Below, in pieces: positions 1 through 12,115 of a DNA stretch of 64,000 bases. The position numbers and the translations under genes are program-made. Source of the stretch: Opisthorchis felineus (Eukaryota > Platyhelminthes > Trematoda > Opisthorchiida > Opisthorchiidae); contig SJOL01006433.1 of assembly GCA_004794785.1 (NCBI GenBank), positions 584,277 through 648,276 of the forward strand. The letters run 5' to 3'. Numbering within the stretch: position 1 is the first letter of the stretch; each line of letters starts with the position of its first letter. Below the pieces are notes generated by a model that worked only from the letters and a program-made list of their open reading frames with translations, made no database searches and had not been told where the DNA came from.

Positions 1-628
1 TTTATACACGTACTCTTGCTTCCGTTATTTTCTACAGTGTCTGTGCCGAAATACCGTGGGCCGAATGACTCGGCGCAAGAACCGAGATGAACGATCGTTC
101 GGTCGAGCTATAGTGGACCAAATGGCTTTAATTCGACGTGCACCCGGTCCAGCTTATGTTCCTCGATGACCTGGTTACCCGTTGCATTCCAATTCCGGAG
201 TTTCCACGCATTTTGTCGGCACAGGAGTGTATAATATGCTTGTTTATCTTATACTACCCTACTCAAACACCCAATAAGCATGTGATTCGCGCCCTCAAGA
301 CCTAGCCGGTGCAGTTCTTCATCAAACTGGATCAAGCTCGTTAGAGCCTCGTATCAAACCCAGCCAAACATACCCTATCGATCTTGATCCTTACGCCAAA
401 TATGTATGACTTATTTATTCACTCATCATGTAAAAATTTACATCCTGTTTCTTGTGCGCCATTTACCTTTACATAAGCAATAAAGGCTAGGATTCTGAGC
501 TTTTCTTCCTCTTGGACACGGTAGAATTACAACAAAAACTGCACATCGGAGGGACCGTTCATTATTCTCATATCACGGCATCAGTGGCGTCATTAATTTG
601 ACGCCTGATCGAGCAGAAAGCAACGTAA
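1..628. other. No feature recognised
   Basis: No long frame, splice-flanked exon or repeat match was seen. Confidence 0.5.
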
Positions 629-689
629 ATGATTACCGATACTCTGAAAGTGGATGCACAGAGATGCGCAACTTGCAAAAATTCTCTCA

Positions 690-800
690 GTTGTACACTA
701 GTTTGGTTTTACCTAGAGACTCACGTGAATCCGGCTGAAACTCTCGTTTATGATAGCTTTCTTCAACTAAATGTGCCGCACAAGGCCGCATCATGTATTG
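690..800 (-). repeat. Dispersed repeat family B
   Basis: The minus strand carries the family-B order: gcacatttagttgaag, cataaacgagagtttcagccggattc, gtgagtctc. Its plus-strand translation (NPAETLVYDSFLQLNVPHK) closely matches the minus-strand translation of the 29443 copy. A translated frame here is repeat, not a gene. Confidence 0.6.
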
Positions 801-854
801 ATTGGCAGTTATCGCAGTAGATCATTGCAGAAAATCATCAGAAACGACAGATGT

Positions 855-925
855 AGCAGGATTCAGTTGAGTTTCCAGTTAAAACCAAATTAGTGTGCAG
901 ATGAGAGTAGGTGGCCATTTCGGTC
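855..925 (+). repeat. Dispersed repeat family B, 3' part
   Basis: It contains aggattcagttgagtttccagttaaaaccaaattagtgtgcagatgag, matching the end of the 13810 and 29443 copies. Confidence 0.5.
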
Positions 926-2987
926 TAATTTGGGTTCAAGTAGAACATCAGAGTAACGGAAACTAGGGGACTGTGCCAACCTGATTAGCTGCTTAGGAGT
1001 TTCCACCAGTCTCATGATTAGTGCGTTACATCTGGACAATACAAAACCTGCATTTACGATGTGCTACTGTTGCACCACGTTACCGAACACTCAAACATAC
1101 TAGTCCCCGAACATATGCCTGTAGTGGGAATGTCGGTCTTGTAGTGGGGATGCAAACCTCAAATCCTGATCCATCAATGTGCCGAGGACGAGTGTAAACT
1201 GACGGGACATTTTTCTGGTAAAAAGAAAATCTCACTACCGGTGAACACAAAGTCGCAATGGATTGTAGGGCTACAGAAGCATGAATTGAATAAGTTAATA
1301 AAACTCCAAAAGTGAGAACAAATCATAAAATGGCCAAACCGATATTTGTTGCTCATCAACGGATTTGAATAATCAAAGACCATGGAATTTTGATAAGCCA
1401 GGTCAAGTTATGGATCAAGCAGTCTAAATAAGCTTTGCAGTTGAAGAAAGAGAACGAAAATGGAGCGTTCATGGGCTTGCATAGGCTAGTGCTCTTGTTG
1501 ATGTGCACTAAATACGAAAAGCTAACAAGGTGGCCTTTTCAGTACCGGAGGACATACTCGCCTTCGACATTTCGCCTCTGCCATGACAACCTGGGTCGAC
1601 TGGGATAAAGGCCAGTAAGGAAATGTTGATAGTGTGTGGCTATCTGGGAATTTCGATGCATATTTCGTCCTGTAGGTGAAGCCAGTCTATGCTGAAAGGC
1701 CGAGAAGCACTCTACAACTGTTTCCTTCCTATTAGGAATCATCAGTAGTGCGAATCCCACGAAAGTGTGAGAAATCTCAAACCTTCGACCTCCCGGATAG
1801 TGGTCTGAACATTTAGCCGTTTGCGACGAGCACCAACTAGTAGAGAGCCATAGTAGTGTAAGTAGGTGTATCAGGGCGAACTCCATTGCAGTGATGGTCC
1901 TAGAATGATGATGATGTCAGAATAACAAAGTTTTCCCTTCCCGGGGTGGCTATTAGAATCCACAGATTCTCGGTTGTTCCATTGTGTTTCAGGACCTCGA
2001 AGGAGATCTGCTCAATACGACCTCTAAACAGCCTTAACAAAATATTTTGATAGCATGGGAGCTTCCTCTAGAAACCAAATTTCGGGAGAAAAAACAGCTA
2101 GTACAATCCATGCCGCTGACAGGCTTACAAGTTGACTATAACTTTAGAATCCTGACTTCACTAGCACTGTTGAAACAATGTCCCTACACACAATGGGTTT
2201 CCTGATAACGGGAATTGAGTTGGGTTTGCCGGTAGCTTAGCCCAGACTATGACATATTGCTGTACACAGGAACGTGTCGCACATCCACTACTAAGTAAAA
2301 GTGACAAAGCCGGAAGGTTTCATTAAAAAATGTATACTAACCCGTTATTTCTAGACTTGCCAGCAATAATCATTGATAGTTCAGGAGGAAACCGTTTTGT
2401 GACATGTGTTTTGCAATGGATAAGATGATAATAACGCAGCTGATGCGTTAGTCCGTTTTGCGCTGATTACGAAACTGTAGAAACGGGTGATTAATCCAGG
2501 CTCCGGCATAACATGAAGTCGGATTTATAGTTGAAGGATTTATTCAACACCATCTTATTTGACTTTCTCAAGATCATAACACTAGTGATGCAGATGGAAT
2601 TTCTGAGAGAGCCAACAGTCGGCGTTGCTTTTTGTAGGGTTCTTTTAGCAGGGTTTATCCTTCTCCCCCTAATTTATCCTAACTTCCTTTCGTGGCCGAA
2701 GCTTTCAACTCCAAATACATCCAGTTTCATGTTTAAGTGAGGAAAAAACTGGTAAAAATTCGCCGACTGATATCGATCAAATACGAACTGACTTTATACG
2801 ATCAAGTAACCCGGAACAAGGGTCAACAGTATAGTACCAACCACAGTCCAGTTTGTTTTGCCTGATCTCAAACTAATATTTTCTAATTCATAGGTAACAT
2901 TTTCAAGCCTGCATCAGCTGTTCAACAAACTGGATGGCAAAAGGTTGAAATATCAGTAGTTCGGATGCATTCAGTGGTAATTGATCA
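926..2987. other. No gene recognised
   Basis: Only short frames without motifs (longest about 115 codons on the minus strand at 1539-1886, which lacks any family signature). Confidence 0.5.
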
Positions 2988-3066
2988 GGTGGCTGTTGAG
3001 CTGTTCACCGAGCTTGACAACTGACTTGCAGACTTTTCGTCACCATTCGATGAGACATTATCAGTA
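2988..3066 (+). repeat. Single-arm relative of the fold-back family, diverged
   Basis: The order of blocks ggtggctgttgagctgttcaccgagctt, gacttgcagacttttcgtcacc and tgagacattatcagtacg follows the left arm of the 17569 element. No inverted partner is visible nearby. Confidence 0.55.
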
Positions 3067-3659
3067 CGCCCGATCAAATCGGATGGTGAGAAGTACCCGA
3101 AACATAGGTGCGCAAACAGCTGCACATTTTCAAGTACCTTGCATCTCAAAATGAATTATACATCACGTGGTTTCCAAATCAAGCTGTGAGCCACCTTTCT
3201 GCTCATCATTTCGGTTCTGTAAACGGCTAAAAATTTTAGATATTCTTCACAACCCTACGGTACTGTCTCAAAGCACATATAGCTGAGGTCTTTCTGTAAT
3301 CTGCTTAAGCAACAAATGCCTTGTGACCATAAATTCGCCATCAGATTACTTCGAGAAAAACTGTCAACCAGAAGCTCCACGTTGCATTTAATTCCTACTT
3401 GTATTCTTATTGCCCCCGTTAACTTGGCGTTATTTAGTAGTTATGCGTGAAACACGTTCAATTCTGTGTTTCAGCAGACACTTACTTGTAAAATAGGTTG
3501 GCAGTGGCCAAATAAATTTATCTGAATCTCCACCTAAATTCTAAAATATTCGTCTTAAGACCGATGGAAACTCTTGACAGCCTACCACAGGTCTAGGCCT
3601 TCTCTGGACGCATCCAGAAAGCCAACTTCACGAATCTCCATCAGCCTTATTTGACTGAC

Positions 3660-3795
3660 CTGGAACCAAGTGAAAACTGAAGCGGAATTTGCGTGGAGCA
3701 CATTCAGTTGAACGATCTTATGAACGAAAGTTTCGGCTGAATTTTTTCTAAGTCTCCCATCAACGTCAAATTAACTGGTAAATGAGTGTCTGTAA
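3660..3795 (+). repeat. Dispersed repeat family B, diverged
   Basis: It shares gagcacattcagttgaacga, ggctgaattt and aagtctcccatcaa with the better copies at 13810 and 29443. Confidence 0.5.
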
Positions 3796-4269
3796 CAACA
3801 TATGTACATATTGGCTTTCAAGTGCGAAATAAGTGCAGTAGAGGTTCGGGAACTGGGCCTACCTGATAAGCCTCAAGAAGGGTGAAGCCGGTAGTGGTTT
3901 ACCCAGGGTTTTCATCCTCATTATGAGTGCTATTGAAGTGTAATCCCGCTTACGAAAACGACACCAGCCGATGGGTGCAGTGTAATCCTGGTTAGGTTTT
4001 TAGTAGCTAATCAGTTCCTCCCTGGTTTGCCAGTTGTATGGACTCAACTTCCAGTAAACCGTGGAGCCCCAAAGAAGCCAATTCATACATTCTACTAAGT
4101 AGCTCTCTGATTTTTGGTGACAAATAAGGTCAGCTCAACACATTTCTCGTCAGTGATTCGTTGTTTTTATTAAAAAAACTCCTTATAGCAAACCTTTCTA
4201 TTGCATCCAATCGATAAATTTGGTGAGCAAGCAAAATTCTTTCACCCATCATTCAAAAGTTTAAAAAAA

Positions 4270-4450
4270 TCCTTCGGCTGTAAAACCCTTTCAACGCCTA
4301 GCTGCCATTCCACCCGAAGAAAGCACTGGGGCTGTGATACTCCAAGTTGTTTAAGCCTAGACAGGATCAGCAGAGGCGCAGAGATTGAGTCCGAACCAAG
4401 GACCTTCTGTCTAGTGATTTTGCTCCTTAAGCAGTGAACCATTTCAAGCT
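4270..4450 (-). mobile_element. tRNA-derived SINE (family 1), diverged
   Basis: The reverse complement shows the family body (CCTAGCTGCCAT, AAGCCTAGACAGG on the plus strand) and a decayed tRNA-like head. It is the most diverged copy and hence old. A T-rich 3' tail lies at 4263-4271 as A-run plus-strand sequence. Confidence 0.8.
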
Positions 4451-7400
4451 CAAGCTGATCACCGTTCAATGGGTAATTATTAAATGGGCGAGAGATTCCT
4501 CCCCAAAGTCCTTCCCGTTACAGACAAAAAATTAACATAGAAACCAGAGATTTAACGTCTACATATCCCGCTAGTTTTTTGTGTTCTAGGTAGAAATGTC
4601 TGCTATCCCAGCCAGGAGGCTCTAAAGTGCTGGTTAACTTTACCTTAGCGTTCATGTGAAACAAGAGTTTCATGCTTGCTCCATCCGAAATTCAGGGATA
4701 TAGTTCAGCTTGGCGTCGGGTGCAGTACGTGAGTAGATTTCCCTTCCGGAATATCACGTATCGGAGAAACGCTGGCTGACACATAACAGAAAAAAGTCTA
4801 TCCAATAATAATTGCTGTAAGACTTCCCCTGAAAAGGTAAAAACTATATAAAAAATACGAAATAAATCAGAAGGCGCCACACAAAAATGCATTTTGTTAA
4901 AAACACCGGAAATGTATTGAATAAAACTGTTGCTGATACCCATTTCTATGTCATCTACCATAGCAAGTGGAGAGTCGAGAAAGTTTGGGTTTGTCACGTG
5001 GGGAGTGTCAGCACAGAAAAGGGTTGCAAAGCCACAGCACAGTAATTAGACGCTAACTGGTGAACCAGTTTTGGGCTGCAATTTTTCAGGGATGTTGCAA
5101 TAATTCTCCTCAGTACTGCTGCTCACATGAATAGATCGCTGCATGCTGAAATAGGGAGTGGTCCACACCTCACTCGCACTCGAACAACGTTGGTAAATCA
5201 TATTTCTCCCAACTTGTTTAAGGATACAAAGGTAGCAATTCTATCTACATAGAGTTTAGGGTGAACGAAGCATAGAAAGTGGGTAAATTTAGGCTGGATT
5301 CCATATTATTGGTCGATTTTGTCATCCAAATATGCTTGCTGCGTTCACCGGGGTAAACGATATGCAGCACATGAATTTGCGTTATTAGTAAGGCAAACTG
5401 CAAGCACAATTGTTGAAAATTCTACTTCTCATAGAATTTTTATTCCCACTGATAGCTGCATCGGTGGTAAAACCAAAGAAGGTAGTCGGTACTTTCAAGA
5501 CCATTCTATCTAAACAGATTTTTATATTTTAAAAGAGTTTGTTATTTACAAATCCAAGCACATGATAAAAAACATGCATCTGATCTACCACAGTGGAGCA
5601 GCTTCCATTCTGGATTATCTCTTTGAAATTCGGTGCTTGTCCTTGACCAGAAAGATTAGCTATACGCTTTATCAGTGGATACCCTGCACCCACGCTCCGA
5701 TTACTGTAATGTCCTTAGACTAAATCGCCACATGCAGTATCCAGCTTCCAACCCTACAACTCCAAACAGCCATGCACGAACTAAAGTGGAGACTGCTCGT
5801 AAGAACTTTCCTCCGGAAATTTGTAATAACGTGAATTCGGTCATTTTGTATGGTCACGTTCACCTTTTCCTATACTTTTCGAAACAGGGCTGACAAGGCG
5901 GATCTTGATGGATCTGTATACATGCAGGTAAACTAGCATCAGAAGGCCAGGTAACGATAGCGCAAGTTCATGCCTAAGGATAAAACTCGATCCCATCACC
6001 ATCGACAGATTGGAGGACACGACAGCCAAATCGGAGACCAAATACAACAGATTGCACAGACTTGGCTGAAGATTCGAATGGTCGCTGGTTCAGTCAACCT
6101 CAGCAAGCGCCCACGTACCTCTAAATGTGTAAATACAACAGGAGCTAGCTAGGGAGTTGGTTTACCCACATTCGTCGCAAAATTATATCTTTCAAACTCG
6201 AGCGGCTCTACCAGTGCTGTGGTATGGCAAAAAAACTTTCAAGGCTTTCCTCCGTGCACCACTGGGTTTGGCTATCGTTCATATCCTATTTTCACCCCCT
6301 TTGGGGTTAGTCGAATAGATAGTGAGAGGGGCATTTTGAAAAATTTATGGACCATTGTCTGAATTATGCCTACTTCGAAGATCCTCGTAGCTATTTTTGA
6401 GTGTTTGCAGTCATTTGACTACCCAGCACTATTTCCTGTGCCAGTTAACGTTTTGCACAATCTAAAGGCCATTTTAACCTTTGCAATTATGTATAAATGA
6501 AGATATTAGTAACTTAGAACTGGATGTAGGTTCTAGTGATATGGAGGTGGAATTTCAAGTGGAAGTGCAAGTTCATTCAGAAAATTTACTTGCTACTAAT
6601 TCGTACTGTGTAGCTCAGAGTCAAGAGACGTTCCAGTAGATTGGAATTTGAAGGAAAAAACGTTGAAAACCGTAAATACGGTCAACTTCGGGTATTTCAC
6701 TTAAGTGGTGGTTCAAACAGGTTTTCAAGTATGAAGGTTTCCCCCCAGAACAAGTAATATCCAGCAGTATTTCCGCTAATGGCTTGATTGTCATACAATA
6801 AAAGTACAGTTGTACAGGCAATGAAGAAGGTAGCAGTTTACGAGGATACAATACAATGTAGCGCTTCTTTAAATATACACCATCAGGATCAAGCATTATG
6901 ACTCACTTTTATAGGCACTCTCTCCAGGGTGCAAATTGTGGTACCGACTTGCTAGTTAGCGAAATGTGAAGGGAACGTCAGGCTGTTTTCTAGAGGGTTT
7001 TGCTCTTCAGACTCGATTTCTTGAAAAGGTTGGTTGCAGTTGATCTTAAGTGAAATTGGCTTACCCAATTGGTTGCAGTCCGGTCACGCTGCAGACCATC
7101 TGAAACTGGGCACAAATGACTTTCTCAGTAAAGCGATAATTTCAAAGCATTGGTTTATCCTAGTTGGAGTGATTCTTCCAAATCGAGATACTGTCATCGG
7201 AGTGAAGTCAACCTGTACCAACTTATTGGCAAGCATTTTGCAATTGTTTTACATTTGGGGAGAACCAGAAACAGCGGATGGTTTAGACCCATCTGAACTG
7301 AACTCGTGAATTTCTTAGCAAAGGTTTCAAAACCACCGCTCAAAAGCGGTTTGCTGGTCAGTAGTGTGGTCGGCGTGAGATTTAGACAGAATAAAGTGCC

Positions 7401-10400
7401 ACTGCTCCCACAAACATGCAATTCACTTTGCGCCATTCAGCTCCACGAGTGACGGCTACTCAAATCAAAGCCTTCATTTCCCTGTTCGATAGGATTAGAA
7501 TATTCCACTATTAGTCGATCGCGACTGTGAAACTAAGCGCAAGTTATCACCCTATTAATCTCCCCACAACACACAAACTTATATATCCACTTTTTAAAGT
7601 TAAGCAAACTTCAACAAAAAGCACTTCAGACATAGATCTGTTTCTTTACAGCGAAAATAATTTTTTTCTGGGCGAACGCGCGCTTAAAAACCTCCAGTTT
7701 TATCACTTTGTATGTCAATTAAAGTTCAGTTTGCACGGACCAAGATGAAAACTCCACTTTGCTTTTAGGCACGGTAATCAGGAGCATTTATAAATACCGC
7801 AGACCATTGTAGGAAAGCATCCAAAATAATGAATTTTCAGATAAAGTGTCAAAGGATGGCTCATTATACCCTTCGGCATCATGGAATTTGTGAAGTGTTG
7901 TAACCGATCCGCGTGTTCTGGTAAAGCGCTGCATCTCAGGGTTATCACGAATAATTGAATGTGATTTACAGCCCGAATATTCTGATCCACTTTGGCCGTT
8001 TTAGAGGAAATTTGCCGGATGTTGCTTCACTTTCTTCTCCGCTCTCTGTGTGAAGTGCAGCTCTTAGTTGTTCCTTGTTTGACAATGCAAAGCCGTGCAG
8101 ATCCTCGGTCATTTATGCTTCCAGCCAACTCATTTATTCCATTTTCTTCTTCCACAGGTTAGGCAGGCTGTCAAACCTGTACACGTAAACTTATCCCGTT
8201 TTATTCAACTATCGACCTACATGTGACAAACCTCTTCAGTTTACAACGTGATAAAACATGCGATCCAATCTTCACCGGTCATCAGTCTCTCGCTATGCTC
8301 CAAATCTAACAAAAAGGGCAACTAATTTCCAGAAAGTCGTACCAAATTTGTCTCTTGTCCCCAAGATTCATCACTCGAATTCCGTTCTTCAAAGCAATGT
8401 TTTGTTTGTAGCCATATTCTGCTGGTCACCAAACTGAATGAGTGACTCATGCAGGCACAAAGCCGATTGTGTTCACAAAAAGCAATGGATGAATCAAAAA
8501 TCACTTCCCACTCCGCGATGGTAAGGGTGACATCTCAGAGTTAACCTACGGTAAGTAATGATGCTGATGAGATAAATGGATAACTGGTGACATTTTAGCC
8601 CACCGGATTTGATGACTGCTGGTATTCTGTTCGAAACATGACTCTCTACTTGTACCGTCCCAGTTCCATTCACACTGGCACACACCAGTGTGCCATCACC
8701 ATCATCACCGGGATGCTATGATGACAACAAAGATCCAAGCTGGTTCAACGCAAATGTCTTCAGATTTGTATACGAGGGCAGGTGACGATTACCACGAAAC
8801 TGGTGGTATATCAAGCTCCTTTGTGAGGGCACTATTAGCAAAGCGATTCTCGCGAACCAAGCTCGTCTCATCCAGACAGACGTTACGCATCTGATTAACT
8901 GCGAATTCACGAATTTTCCTACTCGGAGCTATTCTTCATTCGGGAGTGCCTTCTATGGTGAATCGATTCTGTAAGAAAAATTTCCTCCGGTAATGAATTA
9001 TTTGCTTGAGGTTTTCATAGGAGGAAGACTACTGCAGTCCGTATGAAGAATGTAGATTACAATGCTAAAATCTCATCCCGCAGCATCTCCTAATGACTAT
9101 GATGAGCTGACTCAAACTCGAAGTAACAGTAACCAACTTCAGTTCATGCAGTTTGCCATGTTCTCCTGATTGAGAATCCGAAAGTTGCACTAAATAACCC
9201 AGCAGGATTTGCGTTGACGTGTTATTCAAAGAAGTCTTGTCAACAAACAATCAGTTTCCTGGCACAAAACAACCATCAATCTCTTCGCAAGATTATATCT
9301 GTTCTCAACGATTACCTTGTGCATATCTTCGCTCAGAAGGAACTGAATGGTCACCTATTTGGAGCGCTTCTACTGGTGGTGAAACCTAGTAGATTTAAAC
9401 CCAACGAAGTTAATCAGTAGACCTCAGGTGACCAGCAAATTAGTGCACTGCACCAACGTCTGTAATCCAGATCTTGACAGACCTACATCTGTACGAAACC
9501 TTTGACTGTGCTGCTTACCTTAGCTGCATAGGTGGGCCTTGAGCAAATAGCAAACAATTTACTCACTCGTTGGCTTGCTGAACTGAATATTTCCATTCAC
9601 AACTGTCAACGCACAGTAAACCACTAACAAATGCACACTAAACGACCCCGGCAGTGGTTATTTAAATTAAAATGCTCACCTAAACGTGCAACGGTCTGCC
9701 CAGTCCCCCAAAACGTACAAACAACAGAACCCGACTTTTTGCAGATCTTTACCAGACAGCCAGTGCATGCGACACCTTAATGGAGCCCTAGACAGCTCCA
9801 CACCTGGAACCCATATCATTTGAAATCACTTTTTAGCAAGGATACTGTTAGACTGCGGCATGTAATACAGGGTAACGACTCAAAATTCGCTGACAGCCCT
9901 ATGCCAGTCTCGCTGTGTTTGGAGAAAAACAGGCAGGCCTAGTTCATGTAATTTGAAACAATCCATTGTCAATGGAACAGCAATATGATAGGAGGGGTTC
10001 CATGAAGTTCTCACTTTCTGGGATTTTACCTAACAGGGGATTTCAGAAATGAACTTAGGGCCGAATTACCGCGTGATTTGCTGATTAACCTACTCAGAGT
10101 CCCTGAACAATACCGTCTGGATGAGTTTTCAATGGGGTGATTTATGCTATCAGTTGTCTCCCGATTTCGATCATTTCCCTTAATATCTGTATCACCACAA
10201 AGGGCTGGCAATTATTCTAGCTAAATCTTGAGATACCCTTCATGGTACATGTTTCACTTGATATCAGAAAAATATAGAATACCAGAGATCTTATCATGGC
10301 TCTTTTTCCGACAATTAGGTAACGCAGACGGGTGTATAGGTGCTTGATTGACCATATCACTGAATGTATTCGTCTGATACGATATAACCGAATTCTATAC

Positions 10401-11984
10401 GACAGGAACGTACCGGATAACGGTCACTTGAAAGGTTCGTATGTATAAATAACCCACGTTGAATGCATGCTGAATCTTCCTAATCGAATAGCATAGCTCC
10501 AAAGAAAGTGAAAAAGAACATGCGATAGTTGAAACCGGGCAGAGCTTGTGGTCGCGTTCTTCTATCGCCATTGCTGAACGGATCGTGTGTTGACATTCCC
10601 AGTTGTGTTCACCAATCTCCATTCTATGGGGGAAAATCCTGACTTGTGGCGAGTGGCTAAGCTGACACTGGCCCAAACACTCAGCTAATGAAGTTTAGGT
10701 CAATCACTCTGTTCTTCCAAAGTCTTTTGAACCAGTGCCCCTCAGACAGCTGAAAGTGCCCTGTTGGACTCACACCCAATCGCGTGTCGTCAGTATTGTT
10801 CCACAGTAGACGCTGTCGTATGCTGAGTTTGCTCCCTTACTTCACCTCTGGTTACAAAAGCCAATGCTGTACAACTACTGTTCGTTGACTACGTCGATAT
10901 TTTCGGTACAGGTGACTGAGGGCGGCTGCAGCAGCTTTTCACCGACGCAGGCGGTAAACAGAGCCCGGCCAAGCTAATTGAAGCTTAATTCACAAGAGAC
11001 TGTGATCTCTTCTCCACTGCCAACTAACAGCATTGTCCTCCAGGACAATTTTCTTCCTCTTCCGTTTCACTGCACATGAAAGACATGCCCTGAGTCTCTC
11101 AGCCATTGCCAGCACTAGGATAACATTGTTATCTGTAGTGGGTAGCGCGTACCTGGGGTGAAGCTACTATACTGAACGAAGTTAGATGGCCCAGCAAACA
11201 CCTCTTTTCCCCAACTGTTTAAAAATTTCAAAGAATTATTTTTCTCGCACCTCCGGTCAGCGTTTCAATGACCTACTCAGTGACTACTAACCCCTCTCTC
11301 TCATCAGAACATTTACTGTGGGATAGCTGGATGTGACCCCCTCAGGTAACCTTGGTTGTGTCCTCTACACGCCGCATCTGCCTTCCATTTAATTTTTTTA
11401 TTCAGCGGGTTGTTCCCTTCAGTCTTACTCATAGTTTTCTCACTAAAATTAGCCCCTAGGGTTTAATTGTTCTCTTTTCCTATCCCGCATCATCTTGCGA
11501 AAGACTACTGCCTTAATGTCAAGTCTCAGAAACCCATCTCTAGATGCTCTGGAATCCCAAGGAATGTATTAGACAACCTCCTGGTGAGCAAGTATTTTGA
11601 AGGCTTTTCCGACTTCACTCAACAAAATCTTTCCGACTGTTTTCGGTCTCTTCACCGGCCACTCAACTGAGCCACGTCCACTTCATGCAACTGTTCCCAG
11701 TACCAACTTTCGCCCACTGGAACTTCCACCCACTGTAATTCTGTGACTACTTACTTGGTTTTATTTCTGCTTAATCACATCCTCCTGCCTAACAATCCTG
11801 GAAGCGCTTACCCGCGTGAAGTCATCATTGATTGGTATTTCAGAGAGTTCCCCTAGTGCATATTAACTTACTTTACCAGTCACGTGCAGGTTGTTGAGGG
11901 ATTTGTAGAATTCACATTCACATCACTCATCTGAATGGTCTTCCTACTGTCATGGCGCAGTTTGTCTGGTGAGTCCACATCAAA
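4451..11984. other. Gene-free stretch of about 7.5 kb
   Basis: All frames are short (about 100 codons or fewer) and none carries a recognisable domain or good paired splice sites. Presumably intergenic sequence or very old, unrecognisable repeats. A His run near 8690 comes from a short CAT/CAC run. Confidence 0.5.
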
Positions 11985-12115
11985 GGAGGGAAGCACTTAC
12001 ACTAGAGCTCATCAGGAGTGCGTATTCTTAGCCGAGCCGGGGTTTGAACTCCAGATATACAGTATCCGATGCGAGCATGTTACCACTGCTCCACCGGGGT
12101 CACCTGAATTACCCC
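11985..12115 (-). mobile_element. tRNA-like SINE head, third family
   Basis: The minus strand reads GGTGGAGCAGTGGTAACATG and, 40 bp later, GAGTTCAAACCCCGGC, an A/B-box pair spaced as in a tRNA. It differs from family 1 in both boxes and body. The extent is approximate. Confidence 0.55.

Noticed and set aside
629..820. Short frame with NPAETLVYD peptide
   Set aside because: It matches the translation of the family-B repeat at 29.4-29.6 kb, so it is repeat and not a gene.
8688..8700. Histidine run in a translated frame
   Set aside because: It comes from a short CAT/CAC run, and the frame lacks any other coding sign.
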